64,000 nucleotides of DNA from JBBSEX01 sp038239345 (GCA_038239345.1 JBBSEX010000019.1:1-64000), one strand, 5' to 3'; shown: positions 29,919 to 38,897, counted from the stretch's first letter. Notes: a model not told the origin generated them from the sequence alone. A program made the numbers and translations.

Positions 29919-31127
29919 ATGATCACGCTGAAAGATATTGAAGCTGCCCGGGAGCGAATTCGAGATTCCATTTTTCTAACCCCTTGCACTTACTCGGAAG
30001 CGTTCTCGCAGTTAACCGGCAGCAGGATATTTTTCAAGCTGGAAAACCTGCAGATGACCGGATCGTTCAAAGAGCGCGGCGCGTTGAACAAGATTCTGAC
30101 GCTGACGGAAGAAGAGCGGCGTAGCGGAGTAATTGCCGCATCGGCCGGAAATCACGCGCAAAGCGTGGCCTATCATGCCACCAAGCAAGGAATCAGATCG
30201 AAGATCTGTATGCCGATTACAGCGCCGCTGGTGAAGTTGACAGCAACAAAGCGCTACGGGGCGGAAGTGGTTCTATACGGCAACAGTTTCGATGAAGCGG
30301 GCGAGGAAGCGCGCCGGTTGTGCGACCTGGAACATCTCACTTTCATTCACGCCTTCAACGACGAAGCTGTGATTGCCGGACAAGGTACCGCTGGGCTTGA
30401 GCTTTTAGAGCAAAACGCATTCCTCGAAGCCGTCGTCGTTCCGGTCGGCGGCGGTGGCTTGATCGGCGGCATGGCTTGCGCGATTAAAGAGATCAATCCG
30501 CGGATTAAAGTGATTGGTGTGCAAACGGCGAAAGTCCCGTCAATGCAGGTGGCCTTGGCCGAGCATCACCCGGTTTCATTGCCTGCGGCCACTACTATCG
30601 GCGACGGGATCGCAGTACGCCGCGCAGGCGACCTGACACTACCACTGGTTGAAAAATACGTCGATGAAATTGTCACTGTGGACGACGAAGAAATAGCCAA
30701 TGCGATCTTGCTCTTGCTTGAAAAAGAGAAGACGGTGGCGGAGGGCGCGGGTGCGGCAGGTTTGGCGGCGGTGCTGCACGACAAGGTTTCTTTGCGCGGC
30801 AAGAAAGTGGCGGTAGTGATCTCTGGGGGCAACATCGACGTGATGTTCCTTTCGCGGATTATTGAGCGCGGACTGGTCAAGGATGGGCGGTTGGTGCGTT
30901 TGCGGCTGCGTGTACCCGATCACGCCGGATCGCTGGCGGGAATTACGTCGGTAATCGCTCATGGTCGCGGCAACGTAATCGACGTGCAGCACGAGCGGGC
31001 TTACTTCGGCGCCAACCTGGGTGAAACCACGATCGACATCACGCTGGAAACGCGGGGTCCGGAACACATCGACGAGCTGACATCGGCCTTGACGGCGGCC
31101 GGATACCACTTCGAGCGCGTTCTCTGA
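29919..31127 (+). CDS. ilvA: Threonine ammonia-lyase with ACT domain
   Basis: A 402-residue PLP enzyme that turns threonine into 2-oxobutanoate and ammonia, feeding isoleucine synthesis or threonine degradation. PLP-binding Lys51 sits in GSFKERGALNK; the phosphate-binding glycine loop is VPVGGGGLIGGMA; VVISGGNIDV is also typical. A single C-terminal ACT domain (about 330-400) matches the TdcB/IlvA short form rather than the two-ACT E. coli IlvA. The last codons and stop lie inside a 15-bp tandem duplication at 31117-31146. Downstream is a RAYT element. Confidence 0.93.
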   Translation: MITLKDIEAARERIRDSIFLTPCTYSEAFSQLTGSRIFFKLENLQMTGSFKERGALNKILTLTEEERRSGVIAASAGNHAQSVAYHATKQGIRSKICMPITAPLVKLTATKRYGAEVVLYGNSFDEAGEEARRLCDLEHLTFIHAFNDEAVIAGQGTAGLELLEQNAFLEAVVVPVGGGGLIGGMACAIKEINPRIKVIGVQTAKVPSMQVALAEHHPVSLPAATTIGDGIAVRRAGDLTLPLVEKYVDEIVTVDDEEIANAILLLLEKEKTVAEGAGAAGLAAVLHDKVSLRGKKVAVVISGGNIDVMFLSRIIERGLVKDGRLVRLRLRVPDHAGSLAGITSVIAHGRGNVIDVQHERAYFGANLGETTIDITLETRGPEHIDELTSALTAAGYHFERVL

Positions 31128-31146
31128 AATGGCGTTCTCTGAAATG
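31117..31146. repeat. 15-bp perfect tandem duplication over the ilvA stop
   Basis: GCGTTCTCTGAAATG occurs twice without a gap (31117-31131, 31132-31146). The first copy holds the ilvA TGA stop. The second runs into the first REP-like repeat, so the duplication marks the left edge of the transposase element. It may be a slippage or insertion scar. Confidence 0.85.
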
Positions 31147-31208
31147 GGGGTCACACCTCTGCCACTTTTAAGTCTGAAATGGGGGTCAGACACCTCTGCC
31201 ACTTTTAA
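31138..31208 (+). repeat. Pair of REP-like repeats before the RAYT gene
   Basis: Two near-identical direct copies (34 nt at 31138-31171, 36 nt at 31173-31208) begin TCTGAAATGGGGGTCA and end CCTCTGCCACTTTTAA; the first lacks two bases (GA) after GGTCA. The core GGTCAGACACC can form a small hairpin. Such palindromic repeats next to a Y1 transposase are the usual substrates of RAYT enzymes. Confidence 0.75.
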
Positions 31209-31244
31209 TGAGAGCTTTGCGCCCGTTTCGCTACTACCAGTTAC

Positions 31245-31955
31245 ATGCCGCGGCCAAACCGAATCGTCGTCCCTGGAGTTCCTCACCACATCATGCAGCG
31301 AGGCAACTACCAGCAGAAAGTGTTTCATCGTGACGAAGATCGGAACCTCTATCTCGATCTGCTAACCGAGTATTCACATCACTACGGCGTCACAATTGAA
31401 GCTTATTGCCTAATGAGTAACCACGTTCATCTGATTGCCGTACCGCATACTCCAACGTCATTTGCTCGCGCATTTCAAAGAATTCACGGCGACTACGCAC
31501 GGGCTCTGCACCTGCGTATGCGTCGAGTTGGACACCTATGGCAGGGCCGATACAACTCCGTAGCGATGGACGAAGAACATTTCCGGGCCGGAATGATCTA
31601 CGTGGAGCAAAATCCCGTTCGTGCAGGTTTGGTCAGCCAACCCTGGAATTGGAAGTGGTCCAGCGCTTTAACCCATGTAACCAGCGTCAAAAACCCTCTT
31701 CTCGACACAGTACGATGGCGCGCGCGGTACACGCCTGAAGGGTGGAAAGATGCGCTTTCATTGGGGATTCAGGCGGCGGACCTCCAGGAGCGCATCCGCG
31801 AGGGCACTCAAAAGGGCTGGCCCTTGGGTGGCGCCGAGTTCGTCGAGCAAATCGAAGCGGATCGTGGCGCGCGCGCGCATCCGGTTCCCCAGGGAAGAAA
31901 GAAAGCGTCCTCGGCTCATTTAGAATCTGAGACTTACGAAGCTCTGGCCAGCTGA
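31245..31955 (+). CDS. REP-associated tyrosine transposase (RAYT)
   Basis: A 236-residue Y1 (IS200/IS605-related) single-strand DNA transposase. The HUH metal motif is His60-Val-His62 in YCLMSNHVHLIAVP, and the candidate nucleophile is Tyr119 in IYVEQNPVRAGLV, followed by the WKWSSA segment; all are hallmarks of RAYTs. The start RPNRIVVPGVPHHIMQRG is also typical. REP-like repeats lie upstream (31138-31208) and an inverted relative downstream (31967-31983), so gene and repeats form a compact unit between ilvA and the convergent iron-permease-like gene. The C-terminal 70 residues are variable. RAYTs are usually domesticated and move REPs rather than themselves. Confidence 0.93.
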   Translation: MPRPNRIVVPGVPHHIMQRGNYQQKVFHRDEDRNLYLDLLTEYSHHYGVTIEAYCLMSNHVHLIAVPHTPTSFARAFQRIHGDYARALHLRMRRVGHLWQGRYNSVAMDEEHFRAGMIYVEQNPVRAGLVSQPWNWKWSSALTHVTSVKNPLLDTVRWRARYTPEGWKDALSLGIQAADLQERIREGTQKGWPLGGAEFVEQIEADRGARAHPVPQGRKKASSAHLESETYEALAS

Positions 31956-31966
31956 ATTGGGTATCG

Positions 31967-31983
31967 GAGGTCTTTGACCCCCG
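31967..31983 (-). repeat. Inverted REP-like copy after the RAYT gene
   Basis: GGAGGTCTTTGACCCCC; its reverse complement matches 14 of 17 positions of the core of the upstream repeats (GGGGGTCAGACACCTCT). GGTC-TTT-GACC can form a hairpin. It marks the likely right end of the element, 11 bp after the transposase stop. Confidence 0.55.
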
Positions 31984-31994
31984 CCCGGGATCCC

Positions 31995-32396
31995 CTACTT
32001 CCCCTCATCAACCGCCTGATCCACCTTCACTGCGATCTCCGCCGTCATCTTATGCAAACGGGCGAATTCCTTCTGTAGCTTCTCCAAATCATCGTCCGAT
32101 AAATTCTCCAACTGCACCAGCTCAGTCCTGGCCGCGGTCACCGCTCGAATCAATTCGTCGAGCTTCAAATGCATCACGCGCGCATCGCGATTCTGCGTGT
32201 TCTGAATTAGGAACACCATCAGAAACGTGATGATGGTCGTGCCAGTATTGATCACCAGTTGCCACGTGTCCGAGTAATGAAAAACGGGTCCCGTGATGCC
32301 CCAGAGAAAAACGACCAGAACCCCCGCCAGGAAAGCCCATGAGGAACCAACCGCCTCTGCCGCTCTGTGCGAGAAAATACGAAATCGCTCTTTCAT
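31995..32396 (-). CDS. Low-affinity iron permease family protein
   Basis: A 133-residue membrane protein with two helices (AFLAGVLVVFLWGITGPVF and WQLVINTGTTIITFLMVFLI) followed by QNTQNRDARVMHLKLDELI, the recognisable segment of the Fet4-like low-affinity iron permease family, and a charged helical tail. Transport activity of these short bacterial members is not established. I prefer the ATG at 32394-32396; a GTG at 32408 adds four residues. It lies 46 bp after the MoxR gene on the same strand and could be on its transcript. Confidence 0.8.
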   Translation of the reverse strand: MKERFRIFSHRAAEAVGSSWAFLAGVLVVFLWGITGPVFHYSDTWQLVINTGTTIITFLMVFLIQNTQNRDARVMHLKLDELIRAVTAARTELVQLENLSDDDLEKLQKEFARLHKMTAEIAVKVDQAVDEGK

Positions 32397-32442
32397 GCTG
32401 AGTGTCACGGTAACGTCCGAAACACCCGCCTGTCAACTATCT

Positions 32443-33471
32443 TTATGCCTTGGGAGCCGGCCGCTCAATAAGCAGCTTCTTCAAGATATCGTCCGATGAA
32501 AGTCGGTCCGATTCAGCGTGAAAGTTCAGCAAAATGCGATGTCGCAACACGGGCCGAACCAGCGCCGCGATGTCCTCATAAGTCACGTGATAGCGGCGAT
32601 GCATCAAGGCCCGCGCTTTCGCCGCCAGCACCAGGAATTGCGCGCCGCGCACGCTGCCCCCAAAGTTCACATACTTTTTCACGAAGTCGGGCGCCGTCGG
32701 GTCTGTCGCGCGAGTCGCCCGCACAATGTCCACGGCATAACGCGCCACGGAATCGGCGATCGGCACCATCCGCACCAGTTGCTGGAAGCCGACGATTTCT
32801 TCAGCGGTCGTAACCGGATCGGCATGCGCGATATGAGTTGTAGTAGTCGCGCCGACAACCTGCATCTCCTGCTCAACCGGCAAATAATCCAACAGCGTGT
32901 TGAACAGAAATCGATCGAGCTGGGCTTCCGGGAGCGGATACGTCCCCTCAAGTTCAATCGGATTCTGCGTCGCCAGCACAAAGAATGGTGGCGCGATTTT
33001 ATAATGGTTTCCGCGGACCGTACAAGAGAACTCCTGCATCGCCTCCAGCAACGCCGATTGCGTTTTCGGCGGTGTACGATTGATCTCGTCGGCCAACAGC
33101 ACGTTCGCGAAAATAGGCCCCGGCACGAACGTCCACGTACGTCGCCCCGTCGTTGGATCTTCCTCAATAATATCCGTGCCCGTGATATCCGATGGCATCA
33201 GATCGGGCGTGAATTGTATGCGCCGGAATACCAAGCCGAGCGTCTGCGCCATCGTGCGCACCAGCAGCGTCTTCGCTGTTCCCGGTAGACCCGTAATCAA
33301 GCAATGACCGCCAACAAACAGCGCAATCATGACCTGCTCCAGGACTTCCTCCTGGCCGATAATCACCCGCCTTACCTGCGTGCGAATGTCTTCTTCAGCC
33401 TGCTGAAAGCGGGCGATCCTGGTGCGAAGTTCGGCCGAATCCAGCGCCGTCACGTTCGAAATGGTAGACAT
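32443..33471 (-). CDS. MoxR family AAA+ ATPase
   Basis: A 342-residue AAA+ ATPase of the MoxR branch, chaperone-like enzymes that assemble or activate partner proteins, commonly with VWA-domain proteins. Walker A GLPGTAKT (61-68), Walker B VLLADEINR (about 124-132), sensor 1 region VLATQNPIELEGTYPLPEAQ and the C-terminal lid are present. It is the last gene of a four-gene operon whose first gene encodes a VWA membrane protein; the usual DUF58 partner is missing. Gap to the upstream peptidase gene is 28 bp. Confidence 0.93.
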   Translation of the reverse strand: MSTISNVTALDSAELRTRIARFQQAEEDIRTQVRRVIIGQEEVLEQVMIALFVGGHCLITGLPGTAKTLLVRTMAQTLGLVFRRIQFTPDLMPSDITGTDIIEEDPTTGRRTWTFVPGPIFANVLLADEINRTPPKTQSALLEAMQEFSCTVRGNHYKIAPPFFVLATQNPIELEGTYPLPEAQLDRFLFNTLLDYLPVEQEMQVVGATTTTHIAHADPVTTAEEIVGFQQLVRMVPIADSVARYAVDIVRATRATDPTAPDFVKKYVNFGGSVRGAQFLVLAAKARALMHRRYHVTYEDIAALVRPVLRHRILLNFHAESDRLSSDDILKKLLIERPAPKA

Positions 33472-33499
33472 GGTCCGTTGGCCTGTATGCCAGTTCCTT

Positions 33500-35722
33500 T
33501 CATTTTCCGTCGAGTTCCAACAGCAGCCGTTGCGCTGCTTTAAATCCTGGAGCCGCTTCCAGCGCGAGCAGCACTTCGTCTTTCGCCTGGTCCTTCTGGT
33601 TCGTTAATCGATACACCCGCGCGAGTTCATAGTGCGCCGCCGCCACGTCCAGCGGCTTCGATGCCAGCACCGCCTGATACTCCCGAATCGCGCCCGGGTA
33701 TTGCTGCAAGTCCGCTAGCAGGTCGCCCAGTTTGCGATGTAATTCCTCATCTTGCGGATAGATGTAATTCAAGCGCTCAAGCGTTGCCGCGGCGTCCTTC
33801 TTCTGTCCAGCATCCACCTGCATCGCCGCCAATTTCTTGATCGTCGCGGGTTCGCGCCCGCCCGTCTCGCTATATGCTTTCAAGTTTTCCAGAGCGCGCG
33901 GTTTATCGCCCTTCTCCAGATAGGCATCGGCCAGCAATCCGTACACGTTGCCCGATTCCACATAGTCGGGATAAAGCCCCCGCAGCACCACGCCTTCCTT
34001 GATCACTTCGTCGTACTTCTTGTCCCGTGCAGCCGCCGCCAGCACTTTCATCCGCTTTTTCCAATCGTCGAAATTCGCCACCGTGGTTTTCGTCCGTTCG
34101 TCCAACCACGCTAGAAACAGCTTGTCGAATTCTTCCGGCTTCACACCCAGATTCTGCTCGATGGCTTGCGGCGTTGTCTTATTTTCGGCATAAGAATGGA
34201 TCATTCCGTTAAGCTTTGCAAAGCCCCACTTTTCCGTGATGTAGTCGCAGATCCGCCCCGCTTGAAAATAGGAGACGATCACCTGCATCGGGTAACTGGG
34301 CCGTATAAATCCGCTATCCAGATCGGCCACCGGAAGCAGCTTTTTCTCCTTGATCGCCTTGATCGCCTCTGGATCCAGCCGGTCGCCCCAGTCTTTGTGA
34401 ATCGCCGTTTCTTCGTGTACCGCCAAACCTTCGGTAAACCACCGCGGCACCCGATGCTGTGTTGCACTCAGCACATAAACGTGACTCAACTCATGCCACA
34501 GCGTACTCGCCCAATGGAAGCTTCCGGGCTTCCGGGCCGACGGACTATCCATCGCCACGACATAGCCAAACGTCACCCCCAAAGCACCCAGACCGGGCAT
34601 ACCCATCGTCCGAACCGCGAAGTCTTCGTGGTTGGGATACACTTCCACCCGCACCGGCCGCTGCAGTTTGAATCCATATTTCTTTTCGTAAGTTGCCAGC
34701 GCCAGGTCCATCTCCGTCTGGAAATAAGGGCGAAGCAGCGCATCTTCCTTCTTGTCCATCCGCAGTTCCGTATGGGGAGTCAGATCCGTCTTGAACCGCG
34801 AATAACTATCCAGCAAACGAAGCGAATTCACCACTTCCGGGCTCTTGTAACCGGCCTCAAAGCATTCCGTTAAATTGCGCCGCCCTTCGCTATCCTCACC
34901 CAGGCGCATCAGGTTCACGCCTAATTCCGCTCTCGCCAGCCATAGCCGCGGATCCACTTCCAAAGCTTTCCGGTAATAGCGAATTCCATCTTCGTAACGT
35001 CGATTGATCACCAGAAAGTATCCGGCGGTGGCGTAAGCCTGGCCATACTTCGGGTTCGTCTTGAAAACTTTATTGAACCATTCATCTGCAGGCTTGTTGG
35101 CAAGCAAGTTCACCACGGCGCGAATCGTCTCCGCATCCAGGCCGCCTGCCGTAATAGCGAAGGGCCTGTCTGCTTCTATCGGCGAGCTAAGTCCTTCGGC
35201 CATGATCTCAATTGCCTTATTGGCTTCCGTAATCGCCAACTCAGGCTTGCTGTCCTCAAGAGCTAACCGCGCCAGAAGCGCATGTGCTTCAGTCGACTTC
35301 GGATCCAGCGTAACGGCGTTCTGCGCAAACTCCACTGCCTTCTTCTCGAAGCCATTCGATGCCAACAGCGCCATACCAAGCAGCGCGCCGACGTGATCTT
35401 GTTTCATTTTCAACGCTTCTTCAAACAGGGCACCGGCGTCGGCTCGCTGAAATCGCTCTAAGAACAGCCGGCCCCAGCGAACGCGAATATCAGGATTGCC
35501 AGAATGTTGCGCCACCGCCGCGCGGAACGAATCGTTGGCTTCTGAAAATCGCCCGTTGCCCCACAGTCCTTCGGCCCGGATAAACGCATCTTGCGATCGC
35601 GCGAGGGTCGCGTAACAAGCCTGCGAATCTACTCCACGCATCTTTAACGCCTCGCACGATCGCGGCGTTTCGGCCCAGACCGCGACACAGAGGAACAACC
35701 CGCCGATCCCGCGGAAAATCAT
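33500..35722 (-). CDS. Exported TPR protein with gluzincin (peptidase MA-like) domain
   Basis: A 740-residue protein with a signal peptide (MIFRGIGGLFLCVAVWAE), about six N-terminal TPR units (about 45-290), a central metallopeptidase-like domain (about 325-560) and further TPRs to the end. The zinc motif is HELSH (His410, Glu411, His414) with a candidate third ligand in WFTEGLAVHEE (Glu431), the gluzincin pattern of peptidase MA family proteins. It is likely periplasmic. Its start overlaps the stop of the upstream caspase-like gene by 4 bp (ATGA), so the two are translationally coupled, and MoxR follows after 28 bp. Substrate unknown. Confidence 0.85.
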   Translation of the reverse strand: MIFRGIGGLFLCVAVWAETPRSCEALKMRGVDSQACYATLARSQDAFIRAEGLWGNGRFSEANDSFRAAVAQHSGNPDIRVRWGRLFLERFQRADAGALFEEALKMKQDHVGALLGMALLASNGFEKKAVEFAQNAVTLDPKSTEAHALLARLALEDSKPELAITEANKAIEIMAEGLSSPIEADRPFAITAGGLDAETIRAVVNLLANKPADEWFNKVFKTNPKYGQAYATAGYFLVINRRYEDGIRYYRKALEVDPRLWLARAELGVNLMRLGEDSEGRRNLTECFEAGYKSPEVVNSLRLLDSYSRFKTDLTPHTELRMDKKEDALLRPYFQTEMDLALATYEKKYGFKLQRPVRVEVYPNHEDFAVRTMGMPGLGALGVTFGYVVAMDSPSARKPGSFHWASTLWHELSHVYVLSATQHRVPRWFTEGLAVHEETAIHKDWGDRLDPEAIKAIKEKKLLPVADLDSGFIRPSYPMQVIVSYFQAGRICDYITEKWGFAKLNGMIHSYAENKTTPQAIEQNLGVKPEEFDKLFLAWLDERTKTTVANFDDWKKRMKVLAAAARDKKYDEVIKEGVVLRGLYPDYVESGNVYGLLADAYLEKGDKPRALENLKAYSETGGREPATIKKLAAMQVDAGQKKDAAATLERLNYIYPQDEELHRKLGDLLADLQQYPGAIREYQAVLASKPLDVAAAHYELARVYRLTNQKDQAKDEVLLALEAAPGFKAAQRLLLELDGK

Positions 35723-36639
35723 TTGTCGATTTCCCCTTGCGTCTTCGCCAGATCCAGCAACAACGCCCGCAGCTGCGTCTGATACACCTCGGTGGGCATC
35801 GCCGCCTTCTTGTATTTCAACGCGTCAATCTGCTGTTCCAGATCTTCCTTCTTGCGCAATAGCGCCTGTTTCGCCGGGTCCCGCATTGGCGATTGTGCTC
35901 CACCAATTCGCACCAGATTAAAGCGCCCCGCAAGCAGACCCTGTCCATTGTCGGCCGATGGCGCGCGCACCGCCTCGCCTTTCGCCGTGTCTTCCATCAT
36001 CGCGTGCTCTGTCGCCAGCCGTGTTTGCTTCTCGTAAAATTGCACGGTCTTCTGGTCGGCATAGCGATAGGCTTCCAGTGCGGTGATGGTCTCGTTCTTA
36101 TCCACATCGGCATTCGGATCGCGCAGCGCCTCCACCCAATAACGGGCGAAGATCGTGGCATTTTTTTCCGATCCGGCCTTCGTCGCCGTAATCACCACCC
36201 GGTTGTCCCGCTGTAATGCCGAAAGCGACGCGCCGCTGGCGCTGGTCATATTTACTACCAGTTGCCGGGCCGCTACGCGATCCAACAACGAGGCCAATTC
36301 CAGGGCCGATATGTCGGGTCCCGGCAAGTTGATCTTGTAATCGGCGCCATCGAATGTTCCGTGCCCGATCAGCGTCAGCACCAGGGCATCCTCTGCCTTT
36401 GCCTGACCGCCGATCTCTCGCAGCACCGCTTCCAACTTCGCCCGGGTTGCCGCCGGACCGTACAGCGTCTCCACCTTCGCATCCCCCGACGCCCTCACGA
36501 TCTTGTCGATATCCTTCGCCCAATTCGTAAAGCGCTGCTCGTACTCCGGCTCACCGCCAAGTCCGGCCACTGTCACGTAAAACGTGGTGGCGCCGCAGGG
36601 CAATGCCAATAACCCAGCCAGGATAATAATGGACCTCAT
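35719..36639 (-). CDS. Exported caspase/legumain-like fold protein lacking the catalytic Cys
   Basis: A 306-residue protein with a signal peptide (MRSIIILAGLLALPCGATTF). The core looks like a C13/caspase-type hydrolase: a strand into LIGHGTFDG (His93) and a second strand into VVNMTSASGAS, where the nucleophile of C13 enzymes (as in ACESG) would stand; here Ser133 occupies that place and no Cys is present. Residues 178-189 (DVDKNETITALE) fit an EF-hand calcium loop. The tail is coiled-coil (about 255-306). I chose ATG 36637-36639, which overlaps the upstream VWA gene stop as ATGA. A pseudo-enzyme or serine variant is possible. The family assignment is from motif and fold reading, not a search. 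Confidence 0.65.
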   Translation of the reverse strand: MRSIIILAGLLALPCGATTFYVTVAGLGGEPEYEQRFTNWAKDIDKIVRASGDAKVETLYGPAATRAKLEAVLREIGGQAKAEDALVLTLIGHGTFDGADYKINLPGPDISALELASLLDRVAARQLVVNMTSASGASLSALQRDNRVVITATKAGSEKNATIFARYWVEALRDPNADVDKNETITALEAYRYADQKTVQFYEKQTRLATEHAMMEDTAKGEAVRAPSADNGQGLLAGRFNLVRIGGAQSPMRDPAKQALLRKKEDLEQQIDALKYKKAAMPTEVYQTQLRALLLDLAKTQGEIDK

Positions 36640-38897
36640 ATCACTCCCCATCGCCGCCGCAAAAACCACTCGCTGCCGCGCAGCAGTAGCGCCAGTAGAA
36701 AGAGGAGCGGCATATCCCACAGATCTTTCGTTTCACGGACCGTGATTCCAGCTTCCGAGTAAGACACATCATCGCCCAGTTTCTGCGCATCCCGCGCCTT
36801 GTAATAACGGCCGCCCGTTTCAGTGGCTAGCTTCTCCAGTAACTCCCGATTCTGTTCGGCATGAAAATTCTCCGCTACTCCATCTTCACGGCGGAACGTA
36901 AAGACATCGCGGCCCACCTCTTCTTTATCGCGCTTCGCCGATACTTCCACCACATAAGAACCAGCCTTGTCGGCGCCCCACTCGCCCACATAGATTCCCG
37001 CCTCTAGCGGATCGGGATGCAGATCGGCGGTGGCATTCAATCCGTCCGGCCCGATAATGTGGGCCTCTACCCGGGCATCGGTCGCCGGAAGGTAGGAATG
37101 ATCGCGAACTTCAGCTCGCAAATGCAGGCGCGTGTCGTCGGCCAGCACCGGTTTCGGCGTTGATGCCACGACGTGTTCGTGCGTTTCCGAGACCATCCAG
37201 CGCATCATCTGCCGCCAAAATGTCTCGTGGCTCATGTCGTTTAGCGGTTGCAACATCTGCCATCGCCAGCTTCCCGCCGTGGCGAACACCGCCGTCCGTC
37301 CGCGGCCGTAATTTTGTGTAATCAACAGCGGCAGACGGGCCTTATTTTCCAGAATCGAATTCGCCAGCACCACCGCGCCGGGCTTCGGCTGCCCCGGATC
37401 CTGATAGTTCATCATGTAAGGCAGCTTCGCCCAGCGCTGCACATTTCTATCGGGATTCTCCTCGATCCGGCACAGCAGGCTATTCCGCCCGGCGGGTGTA
37501 AGCTCGGCATACGCCGGCTCGCGAAAGAAGCTTGGTTTTCGCGCGGGCAATGTCACGGGCAGCAAATCCGCGAACGGTTCCTTGCCGTACCCGCCGTCCC
37601 CCAACGATTCGCGGCCACCCAGGAACAGCACCCCGCCCCCCCGGCGATCCACAAACTGCTTGATTAGCTCCTGCTGAGTCGGCGTCAGATAATCCGCCGT
37701 CAAACTTCCAATGATGATGCCTTGAAATCCGAAAATTTCTTCCACCTTCGTTGGAAACCCCTCGGCCAGTTCTTCGGGCGACTTCACGCCTTGGCGATAA
37801 ATCTTGTTCTGTGTGGTGCGCAGCATCGTCACCAGATCCAGGCTCTTGTCGTCCTCCACCGCGCGCCGGATGAACTTGAATTCCCACCGCGGTTCGCCCT
37901 CTATATAAAGGATGCGTGGCTTGGATGCGTCCACGTTCACCACGCGCGTCACCTGGTTATTGTTGACGTTCTCTTCCCCATCCAGCGGATCGATCGCGAT
38001 AACGAAATTCTTCGCGCCCGTCGGGCCCGCGCTAAACAACAGCGATTCTGTTTGCAGCTTGCCGTCGGCCGCCAGAATCACCTCTTCGCTCGCCAGCGTT
38101 TTTCCGCCTTCGCGCAATGTAAGTCGCGCCTTGCGTCCAGAATATCCGCGCTGATGAAAGGTTACGTCGGCGCTCAACCGGGCATTCGCAAGTGCCCGCG
38201 CCGGCATCGTGGCATCGTTGATCTCGATATCGTGAGCGAACTGCTCCCGTCCAAATCCGATGGTATGGACGGGGATGTGTTGGCGGCGGATCTCCGAAAT
38301 GGTGTCCAGATCGATACCGCCGGAATTATCGGCTCCATCGCTCAGCAAAACCACCGCTCCAATCGGCAAATTCGAAGACTCCGCAACCACCTGTTTCAGG
38401 TCCTCCCCAATCCGAGTGGCGGGGGCGCTAACATTCAGTTGATCCAGCTTGGCGATCCGTTCCAGATTCCCACCCATCCGGTACAGACGCACTTGAAACT
38501 TCTTCTGCAGCGCGGTTAACAAGCCCGCATTTAACGTTTGAATCGCCTGATCGTGCCGGCTTGACCCGTCCTCGCGGAGCGCCATACTGCGAGAATCGTC
38601 CACCACCACGGCCACGATATTCTGCTGCGGCTTCAGTGTCGCGATGCTCAGCGCCGGACGCCAGATCATCAGGAAAATCAACGCCACCAGGACGGTTTGC
38701 AATAGCCAGACGCTTGCCGGCCGGAATCCCCGTAAATCGCCCGCATGCGTTTTTCGGCCCCGCCAAATAAGCCACCCGAGCCCGGCCGCCGCCGCGATGA
38801 TTCCGCCGAATAGCAGCCACAGCGGCCACGTCCCGAGCAGAACGAAGTTACCTTTTGAGAAGACCGCAGCCGGATACTTGAATAAAAACTCAAACAT
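36636..38897 (-). CDS. Membrane VWA/GATase-like protein (BatA-like N-terminus)
   Basis: A 753-residue membrane protein. Helices at about 20-45 and 62-80 precede a von Willebrand A domain whose MIDAS is Asp100-x-Ser102-x-Ser104 (VVVDDSRSMAL), with VVLLSDGADNSGGIDLDTIS later. A class-I glutamine-amidotransferase-like domain follows (GFQGIIIGSLTADYLTPTQQ; RRGGGVLFLGGRESLGDGGY), then beta-rich segments and a last helix (MPLLFLLALLLRGSEW). The GATase-like part lacks an obvious catalytic Cys nucleophile elbow. It is the first gene of an operon ending in MoxR, whose family typically remodels VWA partners. The role is unknown. Confidence 0.85.
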   Translation of the reverse strand: MFEFLFKYPAAVFSKGNFVLLGTWPLWLLFGGIIAAAAGLGWLIWRGRKTHAGDLRGFRPASVWLLQTVLVALIFLMIWRPALSIATLKPQQNIVAVVVDDSRSMALREDGSSRHDQAIQTLNAGLLTALQKKFQVRLYRMGGNLERIAKLDQLNVSAPATRIGEDLKQVVAESSNLPIGAVVLLSDGADNSGGIDLDTISEIRRQHIPVHTIGFGREQFAHDIEINDATMPARALANARLSADVTFHQRGYSGRKARLTLREGGKTLASEEVILAADGKLQTESLLFSAGPTGAKNFVIAIDPLDGEENVNNNQVTRVVNVDASKPRILYIEGEPRWEFKFIRRAVEDDKSLDLVTMLRTTQNKIYRQGVKSPEELAEGFPTKVEEIFGFQGIIIGSLTADYLTPTQQELIKQFVDRRGGGVLFLGGRESLGDGGYGKEPFADLLPVTLPARKPSFFREPAYAELTPAGRNSLLCRIEENPDRNVQRWAKLPYMMNYQDPGQPKPGAVVLANSILENKARLPLLITQNYGRGRTAVFATAGSWRWQMLQPLNDMSHETFWRQMMRWMVSETHEHVVASTPKPVLADDTRLHLRAEVRDHSYLPATDARVEAHIIGPDGLNATADLHPDPLEAGIYVGEWGADKAGSYVVEVSAKRDKEEVGRDVFTFRREDGVAENFHAEQNRELLEKLATETGGRYYKARDAQKLGDDVSYSEAGITVRETKDLWDMPLLFLLALLLRGSEWFLRRRWGVI

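Noticed and set aside
31138..31208. Short CRISPR array
   Set aside because: Only two copies with a 1-nt gap and no spacers; they are REP-like repeats tied to the RAYT gene.
37722..38519. 265-codon plus-strand frame within the VWA gene
   Set aside because: Fully antisense to well-conserved VWA and GATase-like sequence, with no independent motif or ribosome-binding site.
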